This document shows positions 9,555-17,108 of a stretch of DNA of 59,107 nt, piece after piece. The position numbers and the translations under genes were made by a program. This DNA comes from Bacteroidota bacterium (GTDB taxonomy: Bacteria > Bacteroidota > Bacteroidia > M30B66), in NCBI GenBank assembly GCA_027490225.1, contig JAIXYK010000029.1, positions 1 to 59,107 on the forward strand, read 5' to 3'. How positions within the stretch are numbered: position 1 is the stretch's first letter; every line of letters begins with the position of its first letter. Under the pieces are notes generated by a model, which was given only the letters and a program-made list of their open reading frames with translations, had not been told where the DNA came from and did not search any database.

Positions 9555-10388
9555 CTAATCTGCTTTTTGATAAGTTCTAACATAATCAACAATCATGGTT
9601 TGAGGAAATGGTGTTCCCGAAGTAGGAAAACCTACATAATTTCCGCCCACAGCAACATTGAGAATCATATAAAACGACTGATCGAACACCCAAGGGTTTG
9701 TAACGCTCTTTTTTTCAATGCGTTGAAAAAGAAAATCATCTACAAAAAAGTCGATTTTATCTTCATCCCATTCTGCAGCAAACAAGTGAAACTTTGCATC
9801 AAAACGGTCATTTGGTAATGCAAAACTTTTTGTTATTGGATTTCCTCCGGAATAACCTGGACCATGCAGCGTTGCTGCAACAATGTTAGGTGCTTGTCCG
9901 CGTAATTCCATAATATCAATTTCTCCGCATTGTGGCCAAGAAACTTCATCAATATTATCACCAAGCATCCAGAATGCTGGCCAAATACCAGGACCGTATG
10001 GTGTTTTTAAACGTGCTTCAATACGTCCATATTTTTGGCTATATAAACCTTTCGTTTTGATTCTTGCTGAAGTAATGTTATCTCCATTTCTTATAGCTGT
10101 AATTAACAAGTTACCAGCACCATCCAAAGAAACATTTTCTGGGCTATTGGTATAACTTTGTAATTCTTGATTTCCCCAGCCACCTTGACCATTTCCTATA
10201 TCATAAGTCCATTTAGTTGAATCAGGTTGACTTAAGGAATCACCCTCAAATTCATCACTCCAAACCAGTTTCCAACTTCTGTCGTCTAATTCTTGCGTTT
10301 CATTCTTTTTACATCCAAAACTCATTAAAATCACAAACAAGACTGCAATGTTGATTTTGAGGCTATTATTTATAAGTATCTTTTTCAT
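9555..10388 (-). CDS. GH16-family endo-beta-1,3-glucanase (laminarinase-like) lipoprotein
   Basis: A 277-residue surface or periplasmic lipoprotein with leader ending LMSFGC (lipidated Cys26). The catalytic motif GEIDIMEL gives nucleophile E156, D158 and acid/base E161. WPAFWML and the C-terminal VDYVRTY are further GH16 laminarinase landmarks. The reading frame is open upstream to 10454, but those 22 extra residues would sit in front of a complete lipoprotein signal and overlap the preceding gene. I therefore chose the ATG at 10388, 10 bases after that gene's stop. It should cut internal beta-1,3 bonds of laminarin-type or mixed-linkage glucan. Confidence 0.92.
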   Translation of the reverse strand: MKKILINNSLKINIAVLFVILMSFGCKKNETQELDDRSWKLVWSDEFEGDSLSQPDSTKWTYDIGNGQGGWGNQELQSYTNSPENVSLDGAGNLLITAIRNGDNITSARIKTKGLYSQKYGRIEARLKTPYGPGIWPAFWMLGDNIDEVSWPQCGEIDIMELRGQAPNIVAATLHGPGYSGGNPITKSFALPNDRFDAKFHLFAAEWDEDKIDFFVDDFLFQRIEKKSVTNPWVFDQSFYMILNVAVGGNYVGFPTSGTPFPQTMIVDYVRTYQKAD

Positions 10389-10398
10389 TTTGTATTTT

Positions 10399-11805
10399 TT
10401 AACGACGGAAATAAATGTTATCTGCATAGAAATTCGAAACGTTTGTACCTTCAAATATGAGCTGTCCTAAATGTGCTCTTGAAGCTAAACCTGTGAAATT
10501 AGCTAATGGAATATCCAAACTAATCCAGTTTTGGGTATTAATGGTTGGACTTGAAAAAGTAATTGTGTGATTGGTATCATCTCCTCCGTCATAAACACCA
10601 TTGGCTCCAAAGTCTACCAATTTTACTTTGAATTGAGTACCTGGAGCAATATCATTAGGAAAAAAGAGATCTAATCGAAGGTGAGTCATTGTTGTCGCAT
10701 CGATGATTGGGTCGGAAAATTGTACTCCTACGAAGTTAAAATTGGTATAGCTTAAAATATTATCTCCGCCTACAGTAAAATCTTCTGAAAGCGTTGTTTG
10801 AAAAGGCGCCCAATAACCATTGTAATAATCTACAGGCACATTTGGAAATGCTTCACTAAACAGCGAGATTACATCATTTGGATTATTGGTTGGAACTGGA
10901 GCCGTTTGAAAAGGTTCTCCAGTTATTATTGTTAATGAGCCTTTAGCTTCTTTCCCACCCATTTTAGCTGTAATAACGGCTGTGCCTGGTCCTCCAATCA
11001 CTGAAACAACACCAGTACTATTTACTGTGGCGATTTCCTCATTTGATGAAAAGAATTCAAAATATGATGCAACCAAATCTACAGTTTGATTCACCCCGTT
11101 TGGTAAGTTAAAAACTGATGATAAACCTCCAATTTGAGTTGTTATACCTGCGAATGAATTAATGGTATCTTTTTGTCCCAATAAAATAGCTGGTTGAGCG
11201 TGAGCAATTGTTCCTAATTCCTCAAACTTTACTTCATCAATCCAAAATGTATATCCATTGCCACTTTCAGCTCCTTCTGAATAGAAGAACATGCCCCTTT
11301 CTGCAGCAAATTTAGATGGGTCAGGAATTGGAATGTAGTATTTCTTCCAGTTTGTATTCACAGCCAAACCAGAAACTGAAGCTTGATATTTATTGGCCCC
11401 TAAATCATTTCCAATACCAACAATATCAATATTTGCAGATTGAGAAGCTTTAGCCCAAAACGTAAGGGCTGTATAACCTGATAAATTTCTACCAACTGTT
11501 GTGAAAAACGAACCACCTGCATATGCACCAACAGGGTCATTTACAGCTGGAACTTCAAAACGCATAGAAGCCGCTGAATTATTGTAGGTTACTTCTTTAT
11601 CCACCTGAAAAGCTTTTGGGTTTGATCCGCCAAAAGCAGCGTATATTAAATTAGCACTGAAACCATCAATAAAAACATTGGGGTCGGTTGGGTAATCTGG
11701 TGGAGTTAATTCTTCTAGATCCCTTTTACAACCTGCTAAACTAGTTAGTAAGACAATTCCGAAAATTAAAACGCTCTTGAATTGAAATTTTATAAATGTG
11801 TTCAT
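10399..11805 (-). CDS. Multi-domain surface glycan-binding lipoprotein
   Basis: A 468-residue lipoprotein (leader ends TSLAGCKRD) with no catalytic motif. Three parts can be seen. A beta-sandwich lies at about 40-200 (FWAKASQSANIDIVGIG and FWIDEVKFEE are typical of carbohydrate-binding modules). A bacterial Ig-like domain lies at about 210-300 (ATVNSTGVVSVIGGPGTAVITA). A second beta-sandwich at about 305-468 ends NFYADNIYFRR. The last domain recurs in the left-edge gene. Its position, 6 bases after the hydrolase-barrel gene and before GH16, fits a surface glycan-binding protein that plays the part of SusE/SusF. Binding to beta-glucan is inferred. Confidence 0.8.
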   Translation of the reverse strand: MNTFIKFQFKSVLIFGIVLLTSLAGCKRDLEELTPPDYPTDPNVFIDGFSANLIYAAFGGSNPKAFQVDKEVTYNNSAASMRFEVPAVNDPVGAYAGGSFFTTVGRNLSGYTALTFWAKASQSANIDIVGIGNDLGANKYQASVSGLAVNTNWKKYYIPIPDPSKFAAERGMFFYSEGAESGNGYTFWIDEVKFEELGTIAHAQPAILLGQKDTINSFAGITTQIGGLSSVFNLPNGVNQTVDLVASYFEFFSSNEEIATVNSTGVVSVIGGPGTAVITAKMGGKEAKGSLTIITGEPFQTAPVPTNNPNDVISLFSEAFPNVPVDYYNGYWAPFQTTLSEDFTVGGDNILSYTNFNFVGVQFSDPIIDATTMTHLRLDLFFPNDIAPGTQFKVKLVDFGANGVYDGGDDTNHTITFSSPTINTQNWISLDIPLANFTGLASRAHLGQLIFEGTNVSNFYADNIYFRR

Positions 11806-11811
11806 CTTGTT

Positions 11812-14800
11812 TTAGTTAAAAAGATTAAAATTTAAATAAACCCTTACTTCCCATTCGTTGCCATTTGGAAAACCAATTGCATTAGGATCAGGAACAAAGT
11901 CGCCCGCAGCATTTATAGAATAAGTGGGAGCATAGCGAGGCGAATATTTATTAAGTGTTCTGTATGTTCCCATCACACCCAAACGAGTTCCTGGAAAGTT
12001 TAACCAGTCAGGGTTGCCCAAATTAACTGATAAATCAAGCATACATTGCAGTGGATATGTTAAGTTGAAATCGCGGTGATAATCGAAAGGTCCCCAATCG
12101 TTGAAACGAATAAATGAGTTGATTTTAAATGTCTTGGCAATCACCCTTAAATCCATTCCATATCTTTTAATTAACCTCGGGTCACTACCATTAGCTTGTG
12201 CATCACCAGCATAAATGTTGGCAATAAACCCAAAATTCTTGTTAATTTTTGATACCAATCTGGTATTCACTTCCCACAAATCTTGCGCAGGAGCCGAACC
12301 AGGAAATGCAAAGAAAGTTCTACCATCACCAAAGATACCAATAGCTGCATCTTGAATAGTTGGTAAATGGCGAAAAACCAATCCTGCGCTAATCGCCATT
12401 TTAGCATCTTCAGACCTGTCGCTGTCCCAATTATACATCCATGTGCCAGGAGTTGGGTCATAGGTAAACAAAATCTCACCTGCTGTCATTTCTCTATTTG
12501 AGCGAACTGAAAATGGGTCTTCTAAAATATTTCTCGGTCTTCCCGGGGCTAAAACATCACCTGGAATTGGTCCCTCAATTGGCTTTTGCCAAATAAAATT
12601 AGGAGCAATTTGAAAATTACCAATGCTGTAAGTCATACCCGACAATACATTAACCTGATTTCCACTACCACTGTCTTTCAATCTCCATCCTGTAAAAGTT
12701 TGAGTTGCATCAGCAGTTGAGCCAAAAGCAACTAAACCCATTGCAGCAGTTTGAGCATACCAATTGAATCTGCCTCCTGTATATGTCAACTTAGCTTTTC
12801 CGCCCCAAGTGTCGCTTGATTTTACATTATCTTGATACACTTTTGTTTCACCATTTTCCAAACGAGCAACCTGAATATCTCTTCCTACTAGAGGCTGTCC
12901 TCCCCAAATTCCACCTAAATCAACACCTAACTTGCCAAATTTCCTACCCGCGTGCAAAGTTGCTCTTCTTGTTTTAGGTTGCGGAATTGCAAAAGAACTT
13001 CCAGTTAAACCTTGTTGTTGTAAGTCTTCATGAAATATTCCTGTGACTTTAAATTTAGCAATTTCTTTGCTGTATTTAAGCAATATTGCCGGATTAGCCC
13101 CCCACCAAAGCTGAGGACCAAATGCTACTTTAAAATTCTTTAAATGCTTTTTCCCAGTTACTTCAAATCCTAAAGGAGCCAAACCATTGTAGATATCTAT
13201 ATTAGGTCCATAATTAGCCTCAGGATAAAGTCCAAAGAAATCGCCTTCATAGCCCCAATGGTAATGTCCTGTTCTGTAGAATCCTTTTAAATCAAAAAGT
13301 TTGTGGTTCCATTCATAACTAGCTTGATAAACTTGGAATCTATTAATAGATTCTAAATTTACATTTCCATTAGGACCTACAACAGTAACAGGCCTGCCTC
13401 TATTTTCATAAAATATCTGGTCAATTGGGTTTTGTGCTACGTTACCCAACACGTTAAAATCTACTTTGGCCCTCATGTTTGGTGCTGGATTAGCTTCTAC
13501 ACCAACAAAAAACGACTCCATGTGGTCAAATCCTTGTTTATTTGGAAAAACAGGATTTGCAGGGTCAGCAACTTTAGGGGTAGTAATGAGCGAGCCTCCT
13601 GTAGAGTATGTGGTGAAATTGGCTGACAATCTGCTCAACCTGATTTTCTTCGTTTTCTCACCATCTAAAGCCGCTTTATCACCTCTAGCTTTCAATTCAG
13701 CATCTGCCAATGCTAAATTATTAAAGTAACCGTTTAATGCAGCGCTTGTTGTTCCTGCGGATAATGGATTAAACTGATGTACATTTTTCAAAACATAATA
13801 TGCAGCTCTTGGATAAAGCGAATAAAGACCTTGGCCATTAGTTGGACCTTTTGCACAGATTCCAAACCACTCCTCATTCATATTGTTTTCACCTTTAATA
13901 AAATCTTGTATATAACCACCATTCGACCAAGATGCATTGTTATCGTGAACGTCTAGATTACTTGTTTGCCCATATTTCCACCAACCATCACTAAACTGAA
14001 ATGTAAAACCTCCTAAGGAATTGTTTGCCTTACCTAAACCAGCAGCATTTTCATAAATATCTTTCCAGTTGCCCATTAAGTATTCAGCTTGTGCTTTTTG
14101 ATCTTCATCGTTGGCTATCGTATTAAATGCATCAGCTCCAAATTCAGTAAACAAAATAGGTTTACCATATTCATTTTTCACACGTGTAAATGCATCACCA
14201 AATGAAACCCCGCGATACATATTCGTTCCATAAATATCAACGTTTTTACATTCTCTTGCTACAATATCGAGAAATAATAAATCACCATTGCATATTGCCA
14301 CCGGGTGCGATAAATCGGCAGCTTTCATAGCAACAGCGGCCTTATCAAACAACTTGTACAGAGCATCAGCTTTTTTCGTCGATTTTCTATCAGCCATTGG
14401 AATGTCTTCCGTTTCTGCACCTTCCCAAAAAAGCCCGTAATTGTTCTCGTTACCTAATAAATAAAGTAAAAGCCCTGGTGTGTTTTTGTATTCAGCAGCT
14501 AATTGCGTTGTTTCTTTCAACAACAATTCCATTACCTTAGGATTGGAATAATCTGTATTTGGAAACCAGGTTCCGTCTAACGTAAGTCCATACCTGCCAA
14601 ATGAGTGATTGAGCATGGTATAAATTCCATATTGCTTGTGAATGTATTCAATCCATTGTTTAGGAATACCAGCGTAAACTCTGATGGTGTTAACTCCCAT
14701 ATTTTTCAGCAATGACATTTCACTGTCTAATGCTCTTTTTATGATATCATCAGATTGATTCCATAAAGAATATGAATAGTTGGTACCAATCGGGAAGTAA

Positions 14801-14949
14801 TCCCAATTTACGCCATTCACCATAAATGGCTTTCCATCAACAGTAAGTTTAATACCTGCATCGTTGCTTACTACTTCAACTTGGTTTTTCTGAGCAAAAA
14901 TCCCAACAGAAAGCGCACAACAAAATAATAGTAGGGTAAAGTTTTTCAT
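11812..14949 (-). CDS. Clan GH-A glycoside hydrolase fused to an outer-membrane beta-barrel-like domain
   Basis: A 1045-residue protein with a signal peptide ending at VGIFAQ (residue 20). Residues 25-400 are a TIM-barrel hydrolase resembling the GH2/GH5 side of clan GH-A: NGVNWDYFPIG, acid/base E168 in LLGNENN, nucleophile E269 in LFTEFGADAF. Residues about 435-1045 lack hydrolase motifs and consist of many alternating polar/aromatic strands broken by Gly/Asn/Asp-rich turns. The protein ends EVRVYLNFNLFN, with the aromatic last strand typical of outer-membrane barrels. I infer a surface hydrolase anchored by, or feeding, its own barrel. It is the first gene of the glucan operon. The linkage cut is unknown; beta-glucan is inferred from neighbours. 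Confidence 0.78.
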   Translation of the reverse strand: MKNFTLLLFCCALSVGIFAQKNQVEVVSNDAGIKLTVDGKPFMVNGVNWDYFPIGTNYSYSLWNQSDDIIKRALDSEMSLLKNMGVNTIRVYAGIPKQWIEYIHKQYGIYTMLNHSFGRYGLTLDGTWFPNTDYSNPKVMELLLKETTQLAAEYKNTPGLLLYLLGNENNYGLFWEGAETEDIPMADRKSTKKADALYKLFDKAAVAMKAADLSHPVAICNGDLLFLDIVARECKNVDIYGTNMYRGVSFGDAFTRVKNEYGKPILFTEFGADAFNTIANDEDQKAQAEYLMGNWKDIYENAAGLGKANNSLGGFTFQFSDGWWKYGQTSNLDVHDNNASWSNGGYIQDFIKGENNMNEEWFGICAKGPTNGQGLYSLYPRAAYYVLKNVHQFNPLSAGTTSAALNGYFNNLALADAELKARGDKAALDGEKTKKIRLSRLSANFTTYSTGGSLITTPKVADPANPVFPNKQGFDHMESFFVGVEANPAPNMRAKVDFNVLGNVAQNPIDQIFYENRGRPVTVVGPNGNVNLESINRFQVYQASYEWNHKLFDLKGFYRTGHYHWGYEGDFFGLYPEANYGPNIDIYNGLAPLGFEVTGKKHLKNFKVAFGPQLWWGANPAILLKYSKEIAKFKVTGIFHEDLQQQGLTGSSFAIPQPKTRRATLHAGRKFGKLGVDLGGIWGGQPLVGRDIQVARLENGETKVYQDNVKSSDTWGGKAKLTYTGGRFNWYAQTAAMGLVAFGSTADATQTFTGWRLKDSGSGNQVNVLSGMTYSIGNFQIAPNFIWQKPIEGPIPGDVLAPGRPRNILEDPFSVRSNREMTAGEILFTYDPTPGTWMYNWDSDRSEDAKMAISAGLVFRHLPTIQDAAIGIFGDGRTFFAFPGSAPAQDLWEVNTRLVSKINKNFGFIANIYAGDAQANGSDPRLIKRYGMDLRVIAKTFKINSFIRFNDWGPFDYHRDFNLTYPLQCMLDLSVNLGNPDWLNFPGTRLGVMGTYRTLNKYSPRYAPTYSINAAGDFVPDPNAIGFPNGNEWEVRVYLNFNLFN

Positions 14950-14982
14950 TCAATAGCTAATTTAAGTTAGAGATTAAGGTTG

Positions 14983-14997
14983 GTGTAATTTTTACAC
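14983..14997. promoter_or_regulatory. Palindrome in the leader of the glucan operon
   Basis: GTGTAA-TTT-TTACAC is a perfect dyad 34-48 bases ahead of the first operon gene. It may be an operator for a sugar-responsive regulator or a small RNA stem. The rest of 14950-15189 is AT-rich; I found no convincing -33/-7 promoter pair there. No regulator gene lies beside it in the window. Confidence 0.4.
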
Positions 14998-15189
14998 TGA
15001 ATTATTTCGCTAATCTATCAAACTAAACAGATATTGATACCTATACATTACATATACATTGAATACTTAAGCATATATTTACCTTCTATTATACTTATAT
15101 TCAAACACTTAACAAATAATTAATATGGATAACTTTACAAAATAATATGTATTGTGTATACTTATATTAGCTAAAACCTTTCATTAAAC

Positions 15190-15206
15190 GGTGTGAAATA
15201 AACACC
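15190..15206 (-). terminator. Weak hairpin after the SPFH operon
   Basis: GGTGT-7 bases-ACACC lies 35 bases downstream of the stop at 15241 in the direction of transcription. The stem is only 5 bp and the T-run after it is poor, so it is at best a weak terminator. Confidence 0.3.
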
Positions 15207-15240
15207 ATTCCATTCAAGCATAGAATTTTTAATTGTCCGA

Positions 15241-15747
15241 TTAAAAATCTTTGCCCAGACGAGCAATAGATTTTTGCGTCAATTCTTTATGAAGTTCTAT
15301 GTAATCTGCTTGCAAATCTTCATGCAGTTTATCAATACTCTTTTCAGCTTTTTCTAAACACCGGAAAATGAATTTCGATAATGCTGCATATCTAAACTGC
15401 GGTTTGTAATGTTCGTGAAAAGAACTCACTAGTTTTAACAATAATTCTACCTCCCCATTTCTATTGCCCGTAAATCTGTAATACTTGGTAATTAGTCTTA
15501 AGGATTTCCTTAACGATTTTAAAAGATAATATGGATGAGTAGCTGGTTGTAAAAACGGAGTCTCCATTTCATCTTTTAAATGTTCTGCGTAATTCAACGG
15601 GTCTTCGGCATCAAAAAGCAGGTAGCTCAAAAGCTCTTTATTTTCGACTTTGTGTTTTGCTAATCGAAGTACTATTTTCAATAATTCTGGAGGCGACAAA
15701 GCCTCTAACTCACGCTTTAGTTCCGTTAGTTTCTCCGTTCTCTTCAT
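15241..15747 (-). CDS. Uncharacterised helical protein, third gene of SPFH operon
   Basis: A 168-residue soluble protein, charged and almost wholly helical by composition (LKRELEALSPPELLKIVLRLAKH at the start). It has no signal peptide or membrane segment and no motif I recognise. Its start overlaps the end of the ribbon-helix-helix gene by 38 bases. No other Met occurs before residue 61, so the overlap is probably real and the two proteins are translationally coupled. A role with the RHH protein and the SPFH protein is suggested only by the gene order. Confidence 0.72.
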   Translation of the reverse strand: MKRTEKLTELKRELEALSPPELLKIVLRLAKHKVENKELLSYLLFDAEDPLNYAEHLKDEMETPFLQPATHPYYLLKSLRKSLRLITKYYRFTGNRNGEVELLLKLVSSFHEHYKPQFRYAALSKFIFRCLEKAEKSIDKLHEDLQADYIELHKELTQKSIARLGKDF

Positions 15748-15904
15748 TGTTTGATTTATTAATTCTACCAGCTTTTTTCAACGCCTCTTTAATTAACCAT
15801 TCTATTTGCCCGTTTGAGCTGCGAAATTCATCCGCAGCCCATTTTTCAACGGATTTCAGCATTTCTTCATCAATGCGCAAAACAAATGGTTTTTTCTTAC
15901 TCAT
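15710..15904 (-). CDS. Arc/CopG-like ribbon-helix-helix DNA-binding protein
   Basis: A 64-residue protein with the ribbon-helix-helix pattern: a beta strand (KPFVLRID), helix 1 (EEMLKSVEKWAADEF), the turn SSNGQ, and helix 2 (IEWLIKEALKKAG). A short polar tail follows. Such dimers bind operators in the major groove and often repress their own operon. Palindromes overlie the promoter of this operon at 16777-16824, which would suit autoregulation. It lies 19 bases after the SPFH stop. Confidence 0.8.
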   Translation of the reverse strand: MSKKKPFVLRIDEEMLKSVEKWAADEFRSSNGQIEWLIKEALKKAGRINKSNNEENGETNGTKA

Positions 15905-15923
15905 TATTTCAACTTCACATTTC

Positions 15924-16775
15924 TTAATGATTCAAAGTTCCAGCATTTATTACTGGATTGGTAGATTTTTCGGAACATAAAACAACCATTAAATTGCTCA
16001 CCATGGCTGCTTTTCGTTCATCGTCCAATTCTAAAATTTTCTTAGCAGACAATTGCTCTAAGGCCATTTCTACCATACTTACAGCACCTTCCACTATTTT
16101 AAATCTTGAAGCCACCACAGCTGTTGCTTGTTGGCGCTGCAACATTGCCCCAGCAATTTCAGCCGAATACGCCAAATTGCTAATCCTCGATTCGATTACT
16201 TCAATACCAGCAATCATCAAACGTTCTCTTAACTCTTCTTCCAATTGATGGTTAATTTCTTCTCCACCAGAACGTAACGACATGTCTTTATGCTCATCAT
16301 CAAAAGTATCATAAGGATATAATCCTGCAAGTTTCCTAATGGCTGATTCACTTTGAATCCTCACAAACTGCTCGTAGTTATCTACTTCAAAAGCTGCTTT
16401 AAATGTTTCAGACACTCTCCAAACCAATACAATTCCAATCAATATCGGATTTCCTAATTTATCATTTACTTTGATTGGTTGAGTTTCTAAATTTCTAGCC
16501 CTCAAAGAAATTTTCTTTTTAACAAAAAAGGGATTCATCCAAAAAAAGCCATTCTCTTTTACTGTGCCTTTATAAGACCCAAACAAGGTTACCACTGAAG
16601 ACTCATTTGGATTTATTACTGTTAAACCCGTTAGCAAGAATGTTCCTATAAATAAACATATTCCTCCAAACAAATAATAGTGAACATATAGTTCAAAACT
16701 TCCTATTGCAATTAGTGCCAAACAAACACTTAGTAATGCAAACCCAGCCATTGGCTTTTTTGTAATTTCTTTCAT
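15924..16775 (-). CDS. SPFH/band 7 domain membrane protein
   Basis: A 283-residue protein with two adjacent hydrophobic segments (about residues 9-29 and 33-53), then a band 7/SPFH domain (NESSVVTLFGSYKGTVKENGFFWMNPF, with ESRISNLAYSAEIAGAMLQRQQA later). A charged helical C-terminus follows. Stomatin-like proteins of this type oligomerise in the inner membrane and organise membrane patches or proteases. No NfeD partner gene is beside it; instead an RHH regulator and a helical protein follow in the same operon. The biochemical role is unknown. Confidence 0.87.
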   Translation of the reverse strand: MKEITKKPMAGFALLSVCLALIAIGSFELYVHYYLFGGICLFIGTFLLTGLTVINPNESSVVTLFGSYKGTVKENGFFWMNPFFVKKKISLRARNLETQPIKVNDKLGNPILIGIVLVWRVSETFKAAFEVDNYEQFVRIQSESAIRKLAGLYPYDTFDDEHKDMSLRSGGEEINHQLEEELRERLMIAGIEVIESRISNLAYSAEIAGAMLQRQQATAVVASRFKIVEGAVSMVEMALEQLSAKKILELDDERKAAMVSNLMVVLCSEKSTNPVINAGTLNH

Positions 16776-16776
16776 T

Positions 16777-16824
16777 TGATATCATTTTAATATCACAAAG
16801 GTATCAATTTAAATTGAAAACAAA
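16777..16824 (-). promoter_or_regulatory. Promoter of the SPFH operon with overlapping palindromes
   Basis: On the minus strand TTTG (16821-16824), a 17-base spacer and TACCTTTG (16796-16803) match the Bacteroidota promoter. The spacer contains a perfect 14-bp palindrome, TCAATTTAAATTGA (16804-16817). A second dyad, TGATAT-7-ATATCA, fills 16777-16795 between the -7 box and the start codon. Both positions are where a repressor would act. The RHH protein of the operon is the obvious candidate. Confidence 0.6.
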
Positions 16825-16886
16825 AATATTTTTTTCAAAATCGAACTTACCTTATTTTATTCTGTTATTTTTACCAATTAAACTTT

Positions 16887-17057
16887 ATGTTTCTAAAGAA
16901 AATCCTTTACTATCTAGACATTCGGACACTTTTTAAACCGAGTACAAAAGTTCGCAATGCGAATGTTAAATTCATGAATGGCATGAATAGAATCAGTATT
17001 TTCATGTTCCTTTTTGCAATAATAGTAATGCTGATAAGGTATTTCAGTAAGCATTGA
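16887..17057 (+). CDS. Small single-span membrane protein (56 residues)
   Basis: Found by hand translation. The frame reads MFLKKILYYLDIRTLFKPST, then a polar stretch, NGMNRISIFMFLFAIIVMLI as one membrane helix (about residues 35-51), and RYFSKH. The sequence has normal codon use, a basic N-terminus and a clean stop 51 bases ahead of ribF. It resembles short DUF-type membrane proteins of Bacteroidota, perhaps DUF6728, but I cannot confirm that without a search. Function unknown. Confidence 0.65.
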   Translation: MFLKKILYYLDIRTLFKPSTKVRNANVKFMNGMNRISIFMFLFAIIVMLIRYFSKH

Positions 17058-17108
17058 TTTCATTTTTTTTAGTAACGCAATTACTTTAGGTTTGCGGAAT
17101 TATTTTCT

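Noticed and set aside
10389-10454. N-terminal extension of the GH16 lipoprotein
   Set aside because: It would put 22 residues before a complete lipoprotein signal and overlap the preceding gene by 56 bases.
1-14949. SusC/SusD pair in the glucan operon
   Set aside because: No TonB-dependent receptor or SusD-like lipoprotein frame is present; the only barrel-like region is the fused half at 11812-13650.
16887-17057. Leaderless 5' region of ribF only
   Set aside because: I first read this stretch as untranslated leader, but it has a full, protein-like reading frame with a membrane helix.
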